Below the pieces are notes generated by a model. That model saw only the letters and a list, made by a program, of their open reading frames with translations. It ran no database searches and had not been told where the DNA came from. 64,000 nucleotides of DNA. It comes from Monodelphis domestica. Taxonomy: Eukaryota > Chordata > Mammalia > Didelphimorphia > Didelphidae. Shown in pieces: positions 11,205-21,339 of this stretch (position 1 is the first letter of the stretch; the number at the start of each line of letters is the position of its first letter). The position numbers were made by a program, and so were the translations under genes. The stretch covers positions 104,555,799 to 104,619,798 of the forward strand of contig NC_077228.1 in NCBI RefSeq assembly GCF_027887165.1, written 5' to 3'.

Positions 11205-11395
11205 AGGAAGCTAGGTTGCTCAGTGGATAGAGAGCCAGGTAGGGAAACAGGAGGGTCAAACCCAACCTCAGACATTTCCTAGCTGGGTGACCCTGGGCAA
11301 GTCACTTAACCCCCATTGCCTGGCCCTTACCTCTCTTCTTTGGTGGGGCCAAAACACAGTGTTGATTCTAAGATGGAAAATAAGGGCTTAAGGGG
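11205..11395 (+). repeat. Class A SINE
   Basis: Head ggttgctcagtggatagag, core gggcaagtcacttaaccc, tail gattctaagatggaaaat. Confidence 0.8.
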
Positions 11396-11785
11396 GGAAA
11401 TGGATAATTTCTCACCTTCTCTGTGGGTAAGGGTGGAAGATATATTTGATTTCATTTTACTTGCTTTTAGTTGTTTTTATGTCATCAGGAGAAAACCTGC
11501 CCAAGTCCTTTTCCTTCTATCTTCCCCCTGTCTCCAGGCAAGATAACAGTTCTCTTCCTCTGAAAATTCTCCAGGAAAGATGCTACAGTCTTCCAAGCAA
11601 TGTGCTTGCCTTCCCCCTCAGTCCTTACATAGCACATGGCAGCTCCCATGTATACTTACCACACAGTATTTTGGAATGTAAGTTTCTTGAGAGCAGGAAC
11701 TAGTTCTGTTTTTTTATTTGTTACCCTGGTATTTAGCACAGATCCTGGCAAATAGTAGGAATTTAACAAATGCATGATGAGTGTT

Positions 11786-11972
11786 GGGGCACCTCACCAG
11801 ACAGAGAGACAGGCCTGGAGGGGAGGTCCTGGGTTCAAGTCTGACCTCTGACACTTCCTAGCTGTGTGACCCTGGGCAAGTCACTTAACCCCCATTGCCT
11901 AGCCCTTACCGCAATTCTGCTTTGGAACCGATACACAGTATTGATTCTAAGACAGAAGGTATGGGTTAAAAA
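11786..11972 (+). repeat. Class A SINE
   Basis: Near-consensus core (cttcctagctgtgtgaccct, gggcaagtcacttaaccc) and tail gtattgattctaagacag. Confidence 0.9.
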
Positions 11973-12099
11973 AATAAATGAATAGTTGATTGATTATTTT
12001 GCATTGTGATTATTTATAGCTGTATCCTTGGCCCTAACAGACTATAAATTCCATGAGGGTGGGGACCACATATTAGTTATCTAAACCTTCTATTTCCCC

Positions 12100-12612
12100 T
12101 CCAGTCCATCCCCAAGTGCCCAGTACGATGCACTTTGTCTGTCAATGTTCCTGTTGCACAAGGTTCTTCCTAAGAGGCTGTGAATGGGAAGAGAACAAAG
12201 AGAAGCCGGGATGGAGAGCTCCAAACAAGTACCTGGCTAGGTTGAGGGATGGATGGGAGAGGAATGGGGAGGTAGAGGAAAGGGATCTTGGTTAGGACCA
12301 AAGGCGAGTCTTTGGGTGTCCTGGCCTGGGACAACCCCTGGACGAATGGCCTTTCCCTCTGTCATCTCCAGACTTTCTAAGCTGTTGGAAGCAACGGCCT
12401 CCAGCAGAGGGCTTGGCCCAGCCCATTGGCCTGGGAAGGAAAAGGGGGTTGGTGGGGAGCGGTTTTCAATGCTCTGAGAGCTGGGAGCTGATGCCAGATG
12501 CTCGGCTGCAACCAGCCCAGCCGGCCGGCTGCCTCTCCTCCGCTGGGGCACAGGACCTGGGGGCTCCTCTTTTCCCCTTGCCTGGGCCAGCTCCTCTCCC
12601 TGACCCGTCACT
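12100..12612 (+). promoter_or_regulatory. GPR37L1: Presumed GPR37L1 promoter and 5'UTR
   Basis: This is unique, GC-enriching sequence directly upstream of the start codon. It includes a SOX-type AACAAAG near 12194 and an inverted CCAAT (ATTGG) near 12425. No TATA box stands out and the transcription start cannot be fixed. SOX9/SOX10 input would fit glial expression but is inferred only. A 218-codon antisense frame here is a by-product of GC-rich composition. Confidence 0.4.
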
Positions 12613-13239
12613 ATGCTCTGGCTGTGGCTCCTGGTCTTCTTCCTGGCTGCTGTGTCCACGGCTGGGCTCCAGGACATCCCGGGTATTCCCCTGCACGCAA
12701 GCAGGCGCCTCACCACCGTACAGGAAGAACGGGCACGGACCAAGAGGGGCACGGAGGATGATGAATCCAAGGGGGTACAGCAGTACATGCCTGAACAGTG
12801 GGCTGAATATCCTCGGCCCATCCACCCTGCTGGCCTCCAGCCCAACAAGACCCTGGTCCCTACAAGCCCCAACCCGGGCCAGGAGGGGGGCACCCAAGGA
12901 AGCGGGCAGGAGCCCTACAGCAATCTGACGGGCACCCCAGGACGGAGGCTGCAGATTCAGAATCCCCTCTATCCAGTGACCGAGAGCTCATACAGTGCCT
13001 ATGCTGTCATGTTCTTGGCCCTGGTGGTGTTTGCTGTGGGCATCGTGGGCAACCTGTCAGTCATGTGCATCGTGTGGCACAGCTACTACCTGAAGAGTGC
13101 CTGGAATTCCATCCTTGCCAGCCTTGCTCTCTGGGACTTCCTGGTCCTCTTTTTTTGCCTGCCTGTTGTCATCTTCAATGAGATCACCAAGCAAAGGCTG
13201 CTGGGTGACGTCTCTTGCCGGGCTGTGCCCTTCATGGAG
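12613..13239 (+). CDS. GPR37L1: GPR37L1 coding exon 1: signal peptide, ectodomain, TM1-TM2
   Basis: The ATG at 12613 opens a leucine-rich signal sequence ([13 protein letters not shown]) and has A at -3. No other in-frame start gives a signal peptide. The exon ends with TGC CGG GCT GTG CCC TTC ATG GAG followed by gtgagg. The frame stays open into the intron as far as 13500, which is incidental read-through. Residues 19-40 align poorly with human, while everything from KRGTED onward is conserved. Confidence 0.96.
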
Positions 13240-16200
13240 GTGAGGTGTCCACTGCCTACCCTTGCTGTGGTCCTAGAAAAGCTGCTGCCCTCAGCAGGGC
13301 TGTCCCGGATAGGGTTGGGGCCGGGGTGGCAATCCAGTGGATACTTTGGGGGTAGGAGAAGGAAGTGGACAGGCAAACTAGTAGGAGCCCAAGGCAAGCT
13401 GGTAGAGTGGACAGATCACCAGAGATGGGGTTTCAAAATGCTAATTCTGACACTTATAAGCTATGTATGGCCCTGGGCAAGTCACTTTCCTCATCTATAA
13501 AATGGAGATAATTACTTTGCACTATTTATCTTGGACTCTCACTGTTGTTGGGAAGAAAGTGTTTTGCAAACCTTAAAGGGTTAAATAAATGTGTTATTTT
13601 TGTAATAGGTTAGAAATATTCAAGGTCTCTTGCTTTGCAGACAGAGACATATATGTAAGTGGGACAAGGGTTCCATTTTCCACTCACTGGTGCTTCTTCC
13701 CTCCATCCCCGACCCCCTTGGAAAATAGAATGGTGATGGTGGTGGTGGTGACGGTGGTGATTCCTGACATCTTTGGAGTTCCCTAGGAAAGGATTGGGGT
13801 GAGACATCTGAAAAGAGCCTCAGTGGAGGGGCCAAGGGTCCAGCCTCTGCTTTATCCCAAATATTCTCATAAATCCTCTCCTTTTCTGTCGTCCTGACTC
13901 TGCAACCCCCTCTGTCTTTTGTCTCTGGCTCTCTTTGCCCTCTTCATGCCCTCCATGACTCCGTCTTCCTCTCCGCCTCTTCAGTGCCCTTCCTGTTTTC
14001 CAAACCAGTTCTCCTCGGGGCCACCTTGACGTATCACAAAGGAGAGCCCACTTCCTATCCAACAACGAGGGAAGAGAAGAAGGGATAAGCAATATGGTGG
14101 CCGCTATGTATCAGGAATTATGTTAAGTGCTTCTTACAGATATAATCAATCCCCTTTGATCTACACAACAACCCTTGTGGTGACTTAGGTGCCATTATTA
14201 GCATTTTTACTCTTGAAAGAAGCAAGCATAGATTAAGTGACTTGCCAAGGTCACATAATTAGCAAGTGTCTGAGACTGGATTTGAACTCAGTTCTTCTTG
14301 ACTCCAGACTGGAGCCTGGTCTATCCACTATGCCACTGGCTAAATTTTAAAAAAATTTATTGATTTTTGCAAAGTATAGAGGGGAGACATTAGTCAAAAG
14401 GGGAAAAATATAGCCCCTGCCTTCAAGGAGTTGACTGGGATTCCTCACAGATACCTGGGAATCAGGAGGCTCTGGTCCTGGCTCTGCTACTATTCATGTA
14501 AACCTGGGTAGACACTTCACTTTCCTGAGACTCAGTTTCCCCACTCATAAGGAGAAGGACTAGGAGCAGATGGCCTCTTTGGTTCCTTCTAGCTCTAACA
14601 TTGGATGATTTTTAAGTTATAACTTCCTTCTGAGAGATTTCAGAGGCAGAAATGACTGAACCAAAACATCACCCAAAGACCCCAGTCAACATTTGTGAGA
14701 GTTTACAGGAACTGGGGTGAGGCCAAAGTCACTCTATGATGTCATTATTATCAAGAAATCTGACATGTACAAATGAGCTGACATATAAACCAAGCAATTC
14801 CTTTGAAGTCCAGGTAGGCGCTGAAGACACAAGGTCCTGTAATGACTTTGACCTTCCTACAGAGGAATTTCCTCCAGCTGAATGCTGGGGATGGGAAATG
14901 AGTCAGAAAGCTGTGGCAGGGCTAGAGTTGGACACAATCAACGACTTTTCAGGCCCATAAAACCCCTGAAGAGGGGGCCTGAAACCTTCCCCAGCTCTTC
15001 TCTGTGTCCAGGGAATCCCAAACCTGCAACACAAGCCCAGAGGTGGGATGAGCCCTTTTATTTTAGTTAAAGCAACTCATTTGCTGGAAACCCAATTTAT
15101 TTTTAGGCTCTGCCCAGGCTTTTCTGTTTGTTTGTTTTTCCCTATGCCCCTTTTCATCATTGTTAGTGATGCTTCAACTGGCTGGCTGACAGAGGCACCC
15201 CAGGTCTGGCTGAATAAGGAGCAGGCGTGCTCAGAGATGGGCTGGGGGCTGGGGAATGGGCAGAATGACTCCTGTTTCATCAGGATGTCTTAGGATGCCA
15301 CTCTCAAGATTGGAGTAGGGATACATGCAGCAGAGTAGGATGGGACTAGCTGGGAAAGATGGAAAAGGGGAGAGGAATGAGAGAGAGGGAGGGAAGGAGA
15401 GAGATAGAAAAAGGGGGGAGAGAAAGGAAGGAGAAAAGGAGAGAGGAAGGAGGGAAGGAGGGAGAGAGAAAGGGGGAAGAGAAGGGAGAGAGAGGAGGAA
15501 AGGAAAGAAGAGAATAGAGATAGGAACAGGAGGAAGAAAGGAGAGAAAGGGAGTGAAGAGACAGAGACAGAGAGAGGGGGGGGGCAGAGAGAGGGAGAGA
15601 CAGAGGTGGAATTGGGGCCATTTTCCTGAACCCTGTCTGTGTTTTATTAAGCCTGTGCCCCAGACTCCGGCAGGGAGTGGGGAGGGGGCTGGCAGGAGCT
15701 CACAAAGGATGCTCCCTGACTGGGGATATGTCCAAGGGGTGAATAAGCTGGTGATTGTTTTCCCATCTAGAAGAGCAAGGAATTTGGACTGTAGGGAGAT
15801 CTGTACACAATCTCTGAGTGTGTCCGGACATTATTTGATAGCTCTGGACAGTTATTCTGCTTCCTTTGTGTTCCAGTGTGCCTTTTCCCCCCCTGCTGCT
15901 TCTGGCTTCTTCCTCTTGGCACACAGGCCTGTTTTCCTGGGCACTCAATAGCTCGATGGGGACAAGAAGCAGGCTTGGTTGGAGGGGAGCTCTGCTTCCC
16001 TTCAGGGCCGGATCCTGACATTTTCAGGAGTATCGGGGGAAGGAGGGAGGGTATGTGTACAAGTGTTTGTCCATCCACAGACCATGTTGTTCCCACTGGC
16101 AACCAGAGCCCTCCAGAGTGACCGCTCTTGTCCTCACAGTTAGGGGGAAGGGCAAGACACAAAATCACAATAACAAACACCTATTGAGCACTTACTGTGT

Positions 16201-18556
16201 GCAAAGCCCAGTGCTGCCCACTGGGGGAGATGCACAATTTTAATAAGATACAATCTGGGCTTCAGCCTGTGGGACCTCAGAGGCTATCTAGTCCAATGCG
16301 AGGAAATTTTGACCAGCTGGGCATAAGTGGGCTGCTCAAGGTCTTAGAGGGGTAGAATCGGAACCTAGGACCTTGGCTTCTGAGTCAGTGACTTTTCCTC
16401 TGTGCCATGTACAGTCTGTCACAGAACTGCAGAATTCCAGAGCTGGAAGAAGAGTTATGCATCAGTTTATTTGGAATATGTCAGATTTCTTGGTAATAAT
16501 GACACTATAGAGTCTCGTTGGCAAAGACGTGGCCCTCTCAGGGAGCTGCTCTGTTCCCCCTCTTCCCAGCACCAGAAGACATTTTTTTGCATGTCCCAAC
16601 CCTCCATCCAGTGGCTCAAGGCAAGCACTTTCTCCCTCAGCTCTCTCCAGTAATGGGGGGCTCACCTCACCAACAGCTTGAATTTGACCTCTGGACCCTC
16701 ATACTTGTTAAAGGTTTGCCAAGGGGCAGTGATATTGCTCAGTGGATAGAGAGCCAGGAGGTCCTGGGCTCAAACACTTCCTAGATGTGTGACCTTGAGC
16801 AAGTCACTGACCCTCAACTGCCTAACCCTTCCTGTTCTTCCTTGGAGTCAATACTTAGTATTGATTCTAAAACACATGAGATTTTTTCCTAAAATGACCC
16901 TACAGTGACTTTGGTCTTGCCCTGGAAATTGTATCCTGGTTTGTTTGTTTTTTAACCCTTCCCTTTCATCTTAGAAACAATACTATATGTATTGGTTCTA
17001 AGGCAGAAGAGCGGTAAGGGCTGGGTAATGGGGGTTAAGTGACTTGCCCAGGGTCACACAGCTAGGAAGTGTTTGAGGCCAGATTTTAAGGACCTCTCAT
17101 CTCTAGACTTGGCACTCATTCCACTGAGCTACCCAGTTGCCCCCTTACAGTACTGATTTGTTTTTTAAACTCTTCCTTTCTCTCTTAGAATCTTGCCCAG
17201 GGTCACACAGCTAGGAAGTATCTGAGGTCAGATTTGAACCCAGGACCTCCTGTCTCTAGATCTGGCTCTCCATCCACTGAGGCACCCAGCTGCCCCTGTA
17301 TCCTAGGGTTCTTGATCTGAGGTCATTGAGAATAACTGACTGATGTCCAAAAAAACCTCCAAAACGAATGGTCTCTATAATACCTGTGACAAGTGGTCAT
17401 CCAGCCTTTGCTTGAAGACCTCCAGGGAAGGGGAGCCCACCGCCTCTCAAGGAAGCCCTTTTGGCTGGTTTTTCCTTATTATCAACGCTTGGTTTACATC
17501 TGCTCATTGCTCCCGATTCTGCCCTAATGTGATAATAAAGATTATTATGCGGCAGGTGCACTGGAATCATCCTCATCGGTACAGAGCATGTTAGGTGATG
17601 GGTGAAGCCCTGCTTGGGGTAGGAAGGGAGGAGGAGAGAGCACAGAGGGGCAAACACCGAGTGGTTTCTCCTTCTTTGTGCCCATTGTGCTCCTGGCCCC
17701 CGTTATCCGGTCCTCACTGTTCTTTCCCTGCATCCATCCTCAGGTGTCCTCCCTGGGAGTCACCACCTTCAGCCTCTGTGCCCTGGGCATCGACCGTTTT
17801 CACGCAGCCACCAGTCCCCTGCCCAAAGCCCGACCCATCGAGCAGTGCCAGTCGATCGTGGCCAAGCTGGCGGTCATCTGGGTGGGCTCCATGACGCTGG
17901 CCGTGCCCGAGGTGTTGCTGTGGCAGCTGGCCCGGGAGCCCTCGCTCACAACAGGTGCCACAGTGGACTCGTGCATCATGAAGCCCTCTCCCGGGCTGCC
18001 CGAGTCCCTGTACTCCCTGGTGATGACGTACCAGAATGCCCGCATGTGGTGGTATTTTGGCTGCTACTTCTGCCTGCCCATCCTTTTCACGGTCACCTGT
18101 CAGTTGGTGACCAGGCGGATCCGGGGCACGCCGGGGAAGAAGCCGGACTGCCGGGCGGCCAAACACGGGCAGTGTGAGAAACAGCTGAACAGCACCGTGG
18201 TGAGCCTGACCGTGGTGTACGGCCTTTGCACCCTGCCCGAAAACGTCTGCAACATCGTGGTGGCTTATCTCTCCACGGAGTTATCCCGCCAGACCCTGGA
18301 CCTGCTCAGCCTCATCAATCAGTTCTCCATTTTCTTCAAAGGCTCCGTGACCCCGGTTCTCCTCCTGTGTCTCTGTAAGCCCTTGGGCCAGGCCTTCCTG
18401 GACTGCTGCTGCTGCTGCTGTGATGAGTGTGGGGCTGATGAAGCCGCCTCCGCTGAGGGCTCGGACAGCAAGCTCAAGACGGAGATGTCCTCCTCCATCT
18501 ACTTCCACAAGCCCAGGGAGTCACCCCCTCTCCTGGCACTGGGCACTCCCTGCTGA
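12613..18556 (+). CDS. GPR37L1: GPR37L1, orphan GPCR (two coding exons, complete)
   Basis: Coding exons 12613-13239 (209 codons) and 17744-18556 (270 codons plus TGA) join at GAG|gtgagg...cctcag|GTG in phase 0 and give 479 residues, against about 481 in human. Residues 1-18 form a hydrophobic signal peptide. A polar ectodomain follows, with an RTKR dibasic site (42-45), a strongly conserved block (46-75) and N-glycosylation sequons at 78 and 104. Seven transmembrane segments start near residue 129. The usual DRY is DRF (226-228), as in GPR37-type receptors. The cytoplasmic tail has a run of six cysteines and ends GTPC. In mammals this receptor is expressed mainly in astrocytes and other glia and has been linked to prosaposin-derived peptides; the ligand assignment is disputed. 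The near-identity to human through the TM core makes the gene call very secure. The single intron sits at the start of TM3. Confidence 0.97.
14090..14342 (-). repeat. MIR/Ther-type CORE-SINE relic
   Basis: Reads in reverse as the MIR family: gtgacttgccaaggtcac, gatttgaactcagttcttc, ctatccactatgccac. Confidence 0.65.
15355..15610. repeat. Purine (GA/GGA/GAAA) tract
   Basis: About 255 bases nearly devoid of pyrimidines on the plus strand, a candidate for triplex structure, inside the GPR37L1 intron. Confidence 0.9.
16723..16880 (+). repeat. Class A SINE
   Basis: Head ggggcagtgatattgctc, tail gtattgattctaaaac. Same orientation as the GPR37L1 transcript. Confidence 0.85.
16951..17144 (-). repeat. 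Class A SINE
   Basis: Full-length, antisense to the GPR37L1 transcript, ending gagctacccagttgcccc. Confidence 0.9.
17158..17297 (-). repeat. Class A SINE, internally deleted
   Basis: The tail joins directly to cttgcccagggtcacaca. Head ggcacccagctgcccc. Antisense to GPR37L1. Confidence 0.85.
17744..18556 (+). CDS. GPR37L1: GPR37L1 coding exon 2: TM3-TM7 and C-terminal tail
   Basis: The acceptor is catcctcag at 17735-17743. The exon begins [19 protein letters not shown] and runs without interruption to TGA at 18554-18556. Landmarks are the ECL2 cysteine in VDSCIMKPS, the TM5 block [26 protein letters not shown] in TM6, the CCCCCC cluster near 18405-18420, and the conserved tail [12 protein letters not shown]. 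The base composition is strongly GC3-rich compared with the flanking intron. Confidence 0.96.
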   Translation: MSSLGVTTFSLCALGIDRFHAATSPLPKARPIEQCQSIVAKLAVIWVGSMTLAVPEVLLWQLAREPSLTTGATVDSCIMKPSPGLPESLYSLVMTYQNARMWWYFGCYFCLPILFTVTCQLVTRRIRGTPGKKPDCRAAKHGQCEKQLNSTVVSLTVVYGLCTLPENVCNIVVAYLSTELSRQTLDLLSLINQFSIFFKGSVTPVLLLCLCKPLGQAFLDCCCCCCDECGADEAASAEGSDSKLKTEMSSSIYFHKPRESPPLLALGTPC

Positions 18557-19140
18557 GTCCTGGAGGGAGCTGGGGGCGGGTGGTGGGCAGTGGGACGCTC
18601 CAGACCAGACGGCCTTCAGCTGGTCTTCCCATCTTGCCATCTGAAGATGGACTTCATCCTTTAGAGGTTTGGGGATCTCAAAGACCTTTCCCCAGCTGTG
18701 GCTCCTCTCCTGGCCAGTCCCTCCCCCATCCTGCCCCAGGGTGGAGGCGGCATTCAGCCTGCCCTTTGGGTTGGTGCCCCTAGTCCCTTAGCCTGACCCT
18801 TAGGCTCCCAGCGGCACCCAGCAGAAGCCGGAGTCCCCCCTGCTGGCCCCATCCCAGTTCCGCATCCCCGCTTCCCTGCCTTCAGGCTCCACCTCTGCCC
18901 CTAGATCTGTAGCCCTACTTCCTCCTTTGTGCTCTCTGGGTCAGAACATCCGTTCACCCCTCCTTGGGTCCCCTCCATTCAGAGAAAAAGGAGCTAGGGC
19001 AGGCCTGACCCAGAGCTTTCCAAACACTGGATGCCCCTTCCCCTTTCTTGTCCCTTCTCCTCCTAGGATCCCCCTGCCAAATTCTCCCCTGTAGAAGAAT
19101 CTGCCTGAGAAACCAATAAACTAGTTAGAACTACCCCCTG
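18557..19140 (+). other. GPR37L1: GPR37L1 3'UTR
   Basis: About 580 bases of unique, C-rich sequence follow the TGA and end just after the AATAAA at 19115. The cleavage point is inferred from the signal plus 15-25 bases. Confidence 0.75.
19115..19120 (+). terminator. GPR37L1: Polyadenylation signal AATAAA for GPR37L1
   Basis: A canonical hexamer lies about 560 bases after the stop, followed within 40 bases by the GT-rich stretch tgatttgtgtcc. No competing AATAAA lies between it and the stop codon. Confidence 0.8.
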
Positions 19141-19346
19141 CCCCGGCTGTGATTTGTGTCCCCATGCCCTGGCAGCCTCCCTCACCCCAGGGCTGGACCA
19201 GATCCCCTATATCCAATACCCCTGGCGCTTACCACTGGACACCACTGCCCTCAAGGGCAGCGTTACTGCTTTTTTTTTTTTTTAATTGAAGAGACTAGGG
19301 AAAAAGGAACGCCTTAATCCCTGTCCTGGCCCCATCTCCCTCTCTC

Positions 19347-19508
19347 TTTTAAACCCTTCCCTTCTGTCTTAGTATCAGTTCCAAGACAAGAGCAGTAAAG
19401 GGCAGCCACTTGGGACCATGCATCTAGGAAGTGTGTGAGGCCAGCTTTGAGCCCAGGCCCTGACTCCAGGGACCCGGCGCTCTATCCACTGGGCTACCCA
19501 GCTGTCCC
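19347..19508 (-). repeat. Class A SINE, diverged
   Basis: aaacccttcccttctgtc and gggctacccagctgtccc with a shortened centre. Confidence 0.8.
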
Positions 19509-19996
19509 AGTCCCAACCACCTCTTACCAAGCCTTTACACCCAGTTCTCTTCCTCCCAGCTTTCTCTTTCAGAGCCTTAGGACCTCCCAGCCTCAGTCTC
19601 CTTCTTGACCTTTCTGGTTTCTCAGAGGGGGAAGGATGCCTGCAGAGAGCTCAGCTGGCTGACCTTCCTGCCCCTGCCTCCCCCCAGTCCAGCCCCTGCC
19701 TCTGATCAGAGCGAGACACCAGAAGATGTCATCCTTGCGGCTGGTGAAGCTCCTGCTCTCAGTCCTGCATCTCAGCTCTCCATGCTGATCCCATCTGCAG
19801 GAACCTTCTCGAAGTAGACCTAGTTCTGGAGCCAGAGGACCTGGGTTCAGATCCTCTCTCTGATCTTCCCAGCTGTGTGGCCTTGGGGAAATCGCTTCAG
19901 TGTTTCTGGTCTTCTGTTTCCCCATATGTAAAATGAGGGAATTGGACTAATCCTTCCAAGTCTGGATCTGTGCAGGGAAGAACCCTTGCCTTTGCC

Positions 19997-20135
19997 TTTT
20001 TTTTTTAACACCCTTAACCTTATTTCCAAGGCAGAAGAGCTAGGCAATGGGGGTGAAGTGACTTGCCTAGGGTCACACAGCTAGGAAGTGTCTGAGACCA
20101 CATTTGAACTCAGAACCTCCTGATTCCAGGCATCT
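19997..20135 (-). repeat. Class A SINE, partial
   Basis: gtgacttgcctagggtcaca and acatttgaactcagaacc; the head is missing. Confidence 0.8.
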
Positions 20136-20199
20136 CCTTGCCCAGCTCTCCTCTGCTCTTACTCCTGAGTTGGGTCCCACACTAGATCTACACTCAGTT

Positions 20200-21330
20200 T
20201 GGGTTCTTTTCCCAAAAGCCCCGCCCGGGGCAGGGGATGTAGAGAAATGGTCCCCCAGTCTGCCCAGGCTTCCTCAGCCGCTTCCCCAGTGTCCCCGCTC
20301 CCTGCAGCGTCCAGCTCTTCCCCGGAGATAGCGTCAGGGGCCTGCCTTCGAGTCGGGAGGTCAGGACGGAAGGTCCCTGGCCGCCCTCGGCGCTCGCTCG
20401 CGCCCCCTCCCCATCGGAGCCCATGCCGAGGCTTCTCCCACCCCCACTCCTCCTAGGAATCTTAGCCGCCTTGTTTTCTTTTGCTGGCATCCACCCCAGG
20501 GACCGGGTGACGCCGCCAAGAGAGGGAGGCAGTTGCTAGGTGACAGCCCTGCCATGTGCCCGCCCTTTGTGCCGGGGAATGACACCCACCACTGTCTTGC
20601 AGACCTGTTGCCACGGGGACAGAAGCCCCCAGCTTTGTTTAGAGAAACTTAAGATGGGATGGGGTTAGGGTGGGGGCGGGGAGCGGGAGGTGGCCAGGCC
20701 GGTGGGGAGGACTGGACGCCGCCGAGATTCCTTCCAGAAGCTAGGGGAGATGTCTCCCTCCCCGCCGCGCCGAGGCTTCCCCCTCTCACATCTCGCGGGG
20801 GTACTAGCCTCCTCCGGGCTTGGTTTGGGAGGCAGGGGACAAACTGAGCCGAAAGGAAGGGACAGAGCTGGGAACTGGGGGAGCCCAGGATGAACGGCGC
20901 CCTTCGCCCCGACGCCCCTTTGGGAGCAGGGGCGCTGCCCGCGGTGCCCCCATCTCTGCCTTACGTGAGCGGCTTGCAGAATTAGCCGGCGAGGGGCTTG
21001 GGAAAGGAGCCGCTGTCCTTAGCCCAGGCCAGCTGGGCAAACAATGCAGAGCTTGTTGCTTTGGGATCCGGTTGGCTTCGAGGTCCAGGGATTGGTGGGG
21101 AGAGATGGGGAGGGGGGTGGGGGTGGGACCCGAGGCGGGGAGACTTGGGAATAGGGTCGGGGAGAATGGGGGTTGGAAAAGCCCTGCCCTGCCAGCCTGC
21201 TCTGTGTCATGGGCTGGGTGGCCTGGCCAGAGTGGGGGGAAGCCCCTGGCCGGCCCCTACTCGCCCACCCCTCCCGCCCCGCTGAGGCGGGTTTGAAGGC
21301 TTGGACTCCTCCAGGATTTTCCCCTCTGTC
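20200..21330. promoter_or_regulatory. CpG-rich block between convergent genes, unassigned
   Basis: CpG is dense here, for example in cggcgctcgctcgcgcccc near 20390-20407 and again at 20705-20990. It sits between the 3' ends of GPR37L1 and ARL8A, where no known promoter is expected. It includes an RFX/X-box-like GTTGCTAGGTGAC at 20532-20544, a weaker GTTGCC-type site at 20607, and, just outside, an octamer ATTTGCAT at 21371-21378. Open frames across it look compositional and resemble no known protein. It may be the promoter of an unannotated transcript or an enhancer. Confidence 0.45.
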
Positions 21331-21339
21331 CATCCGAGG

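Larger units (their letters stand above)
13240..17743 (+). other. GPR37L1: GPR37L1 intron
   Basis: This 4.5-kb intron runs from gtgagg to cctcag. It holds a short MIR/Ther-like relic near 13430-13600, a (GGT)n-like patch at 13733-13760, a MIR-type relic at 14090-14340, a purine-rich tract at 15355-15610 and three class A SINEs at 16723-17297. The remaining segments (13610-14080, 14345-15350, 15620-16700) look unique, and I recognise no gene in them. Confidence 0.85.

Noticed and set aside
12237-12893. 218-codon antisense frame over GPR37L1 exon 1 and upstream
   Set aside because: It overlaps the coding exon in a GC-rich area, has low-complexity Pro/Ser/Arg content and no domain; a shadow of the real exon and composition.
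13240-13500. GPR37L1 reading frame continuing past exon 1
   Set aside because: The gtgagg donor at 13240 and the perfect continuation VSSLGVTTF at 17744 show that it is intronic read-through.
15325-15951. 208-codon Arg/Glu/Gly-rich frame
   Set aside because: It arises from the purine tract in the GPR37L1 intron; no complexity or homology.
20820-21296. 158-codon frame in the CpG-rich block
   Set aside because: Long frames are expected at this GC content; no recognisable motif, and overlapping frames of similar length exist on both strands.
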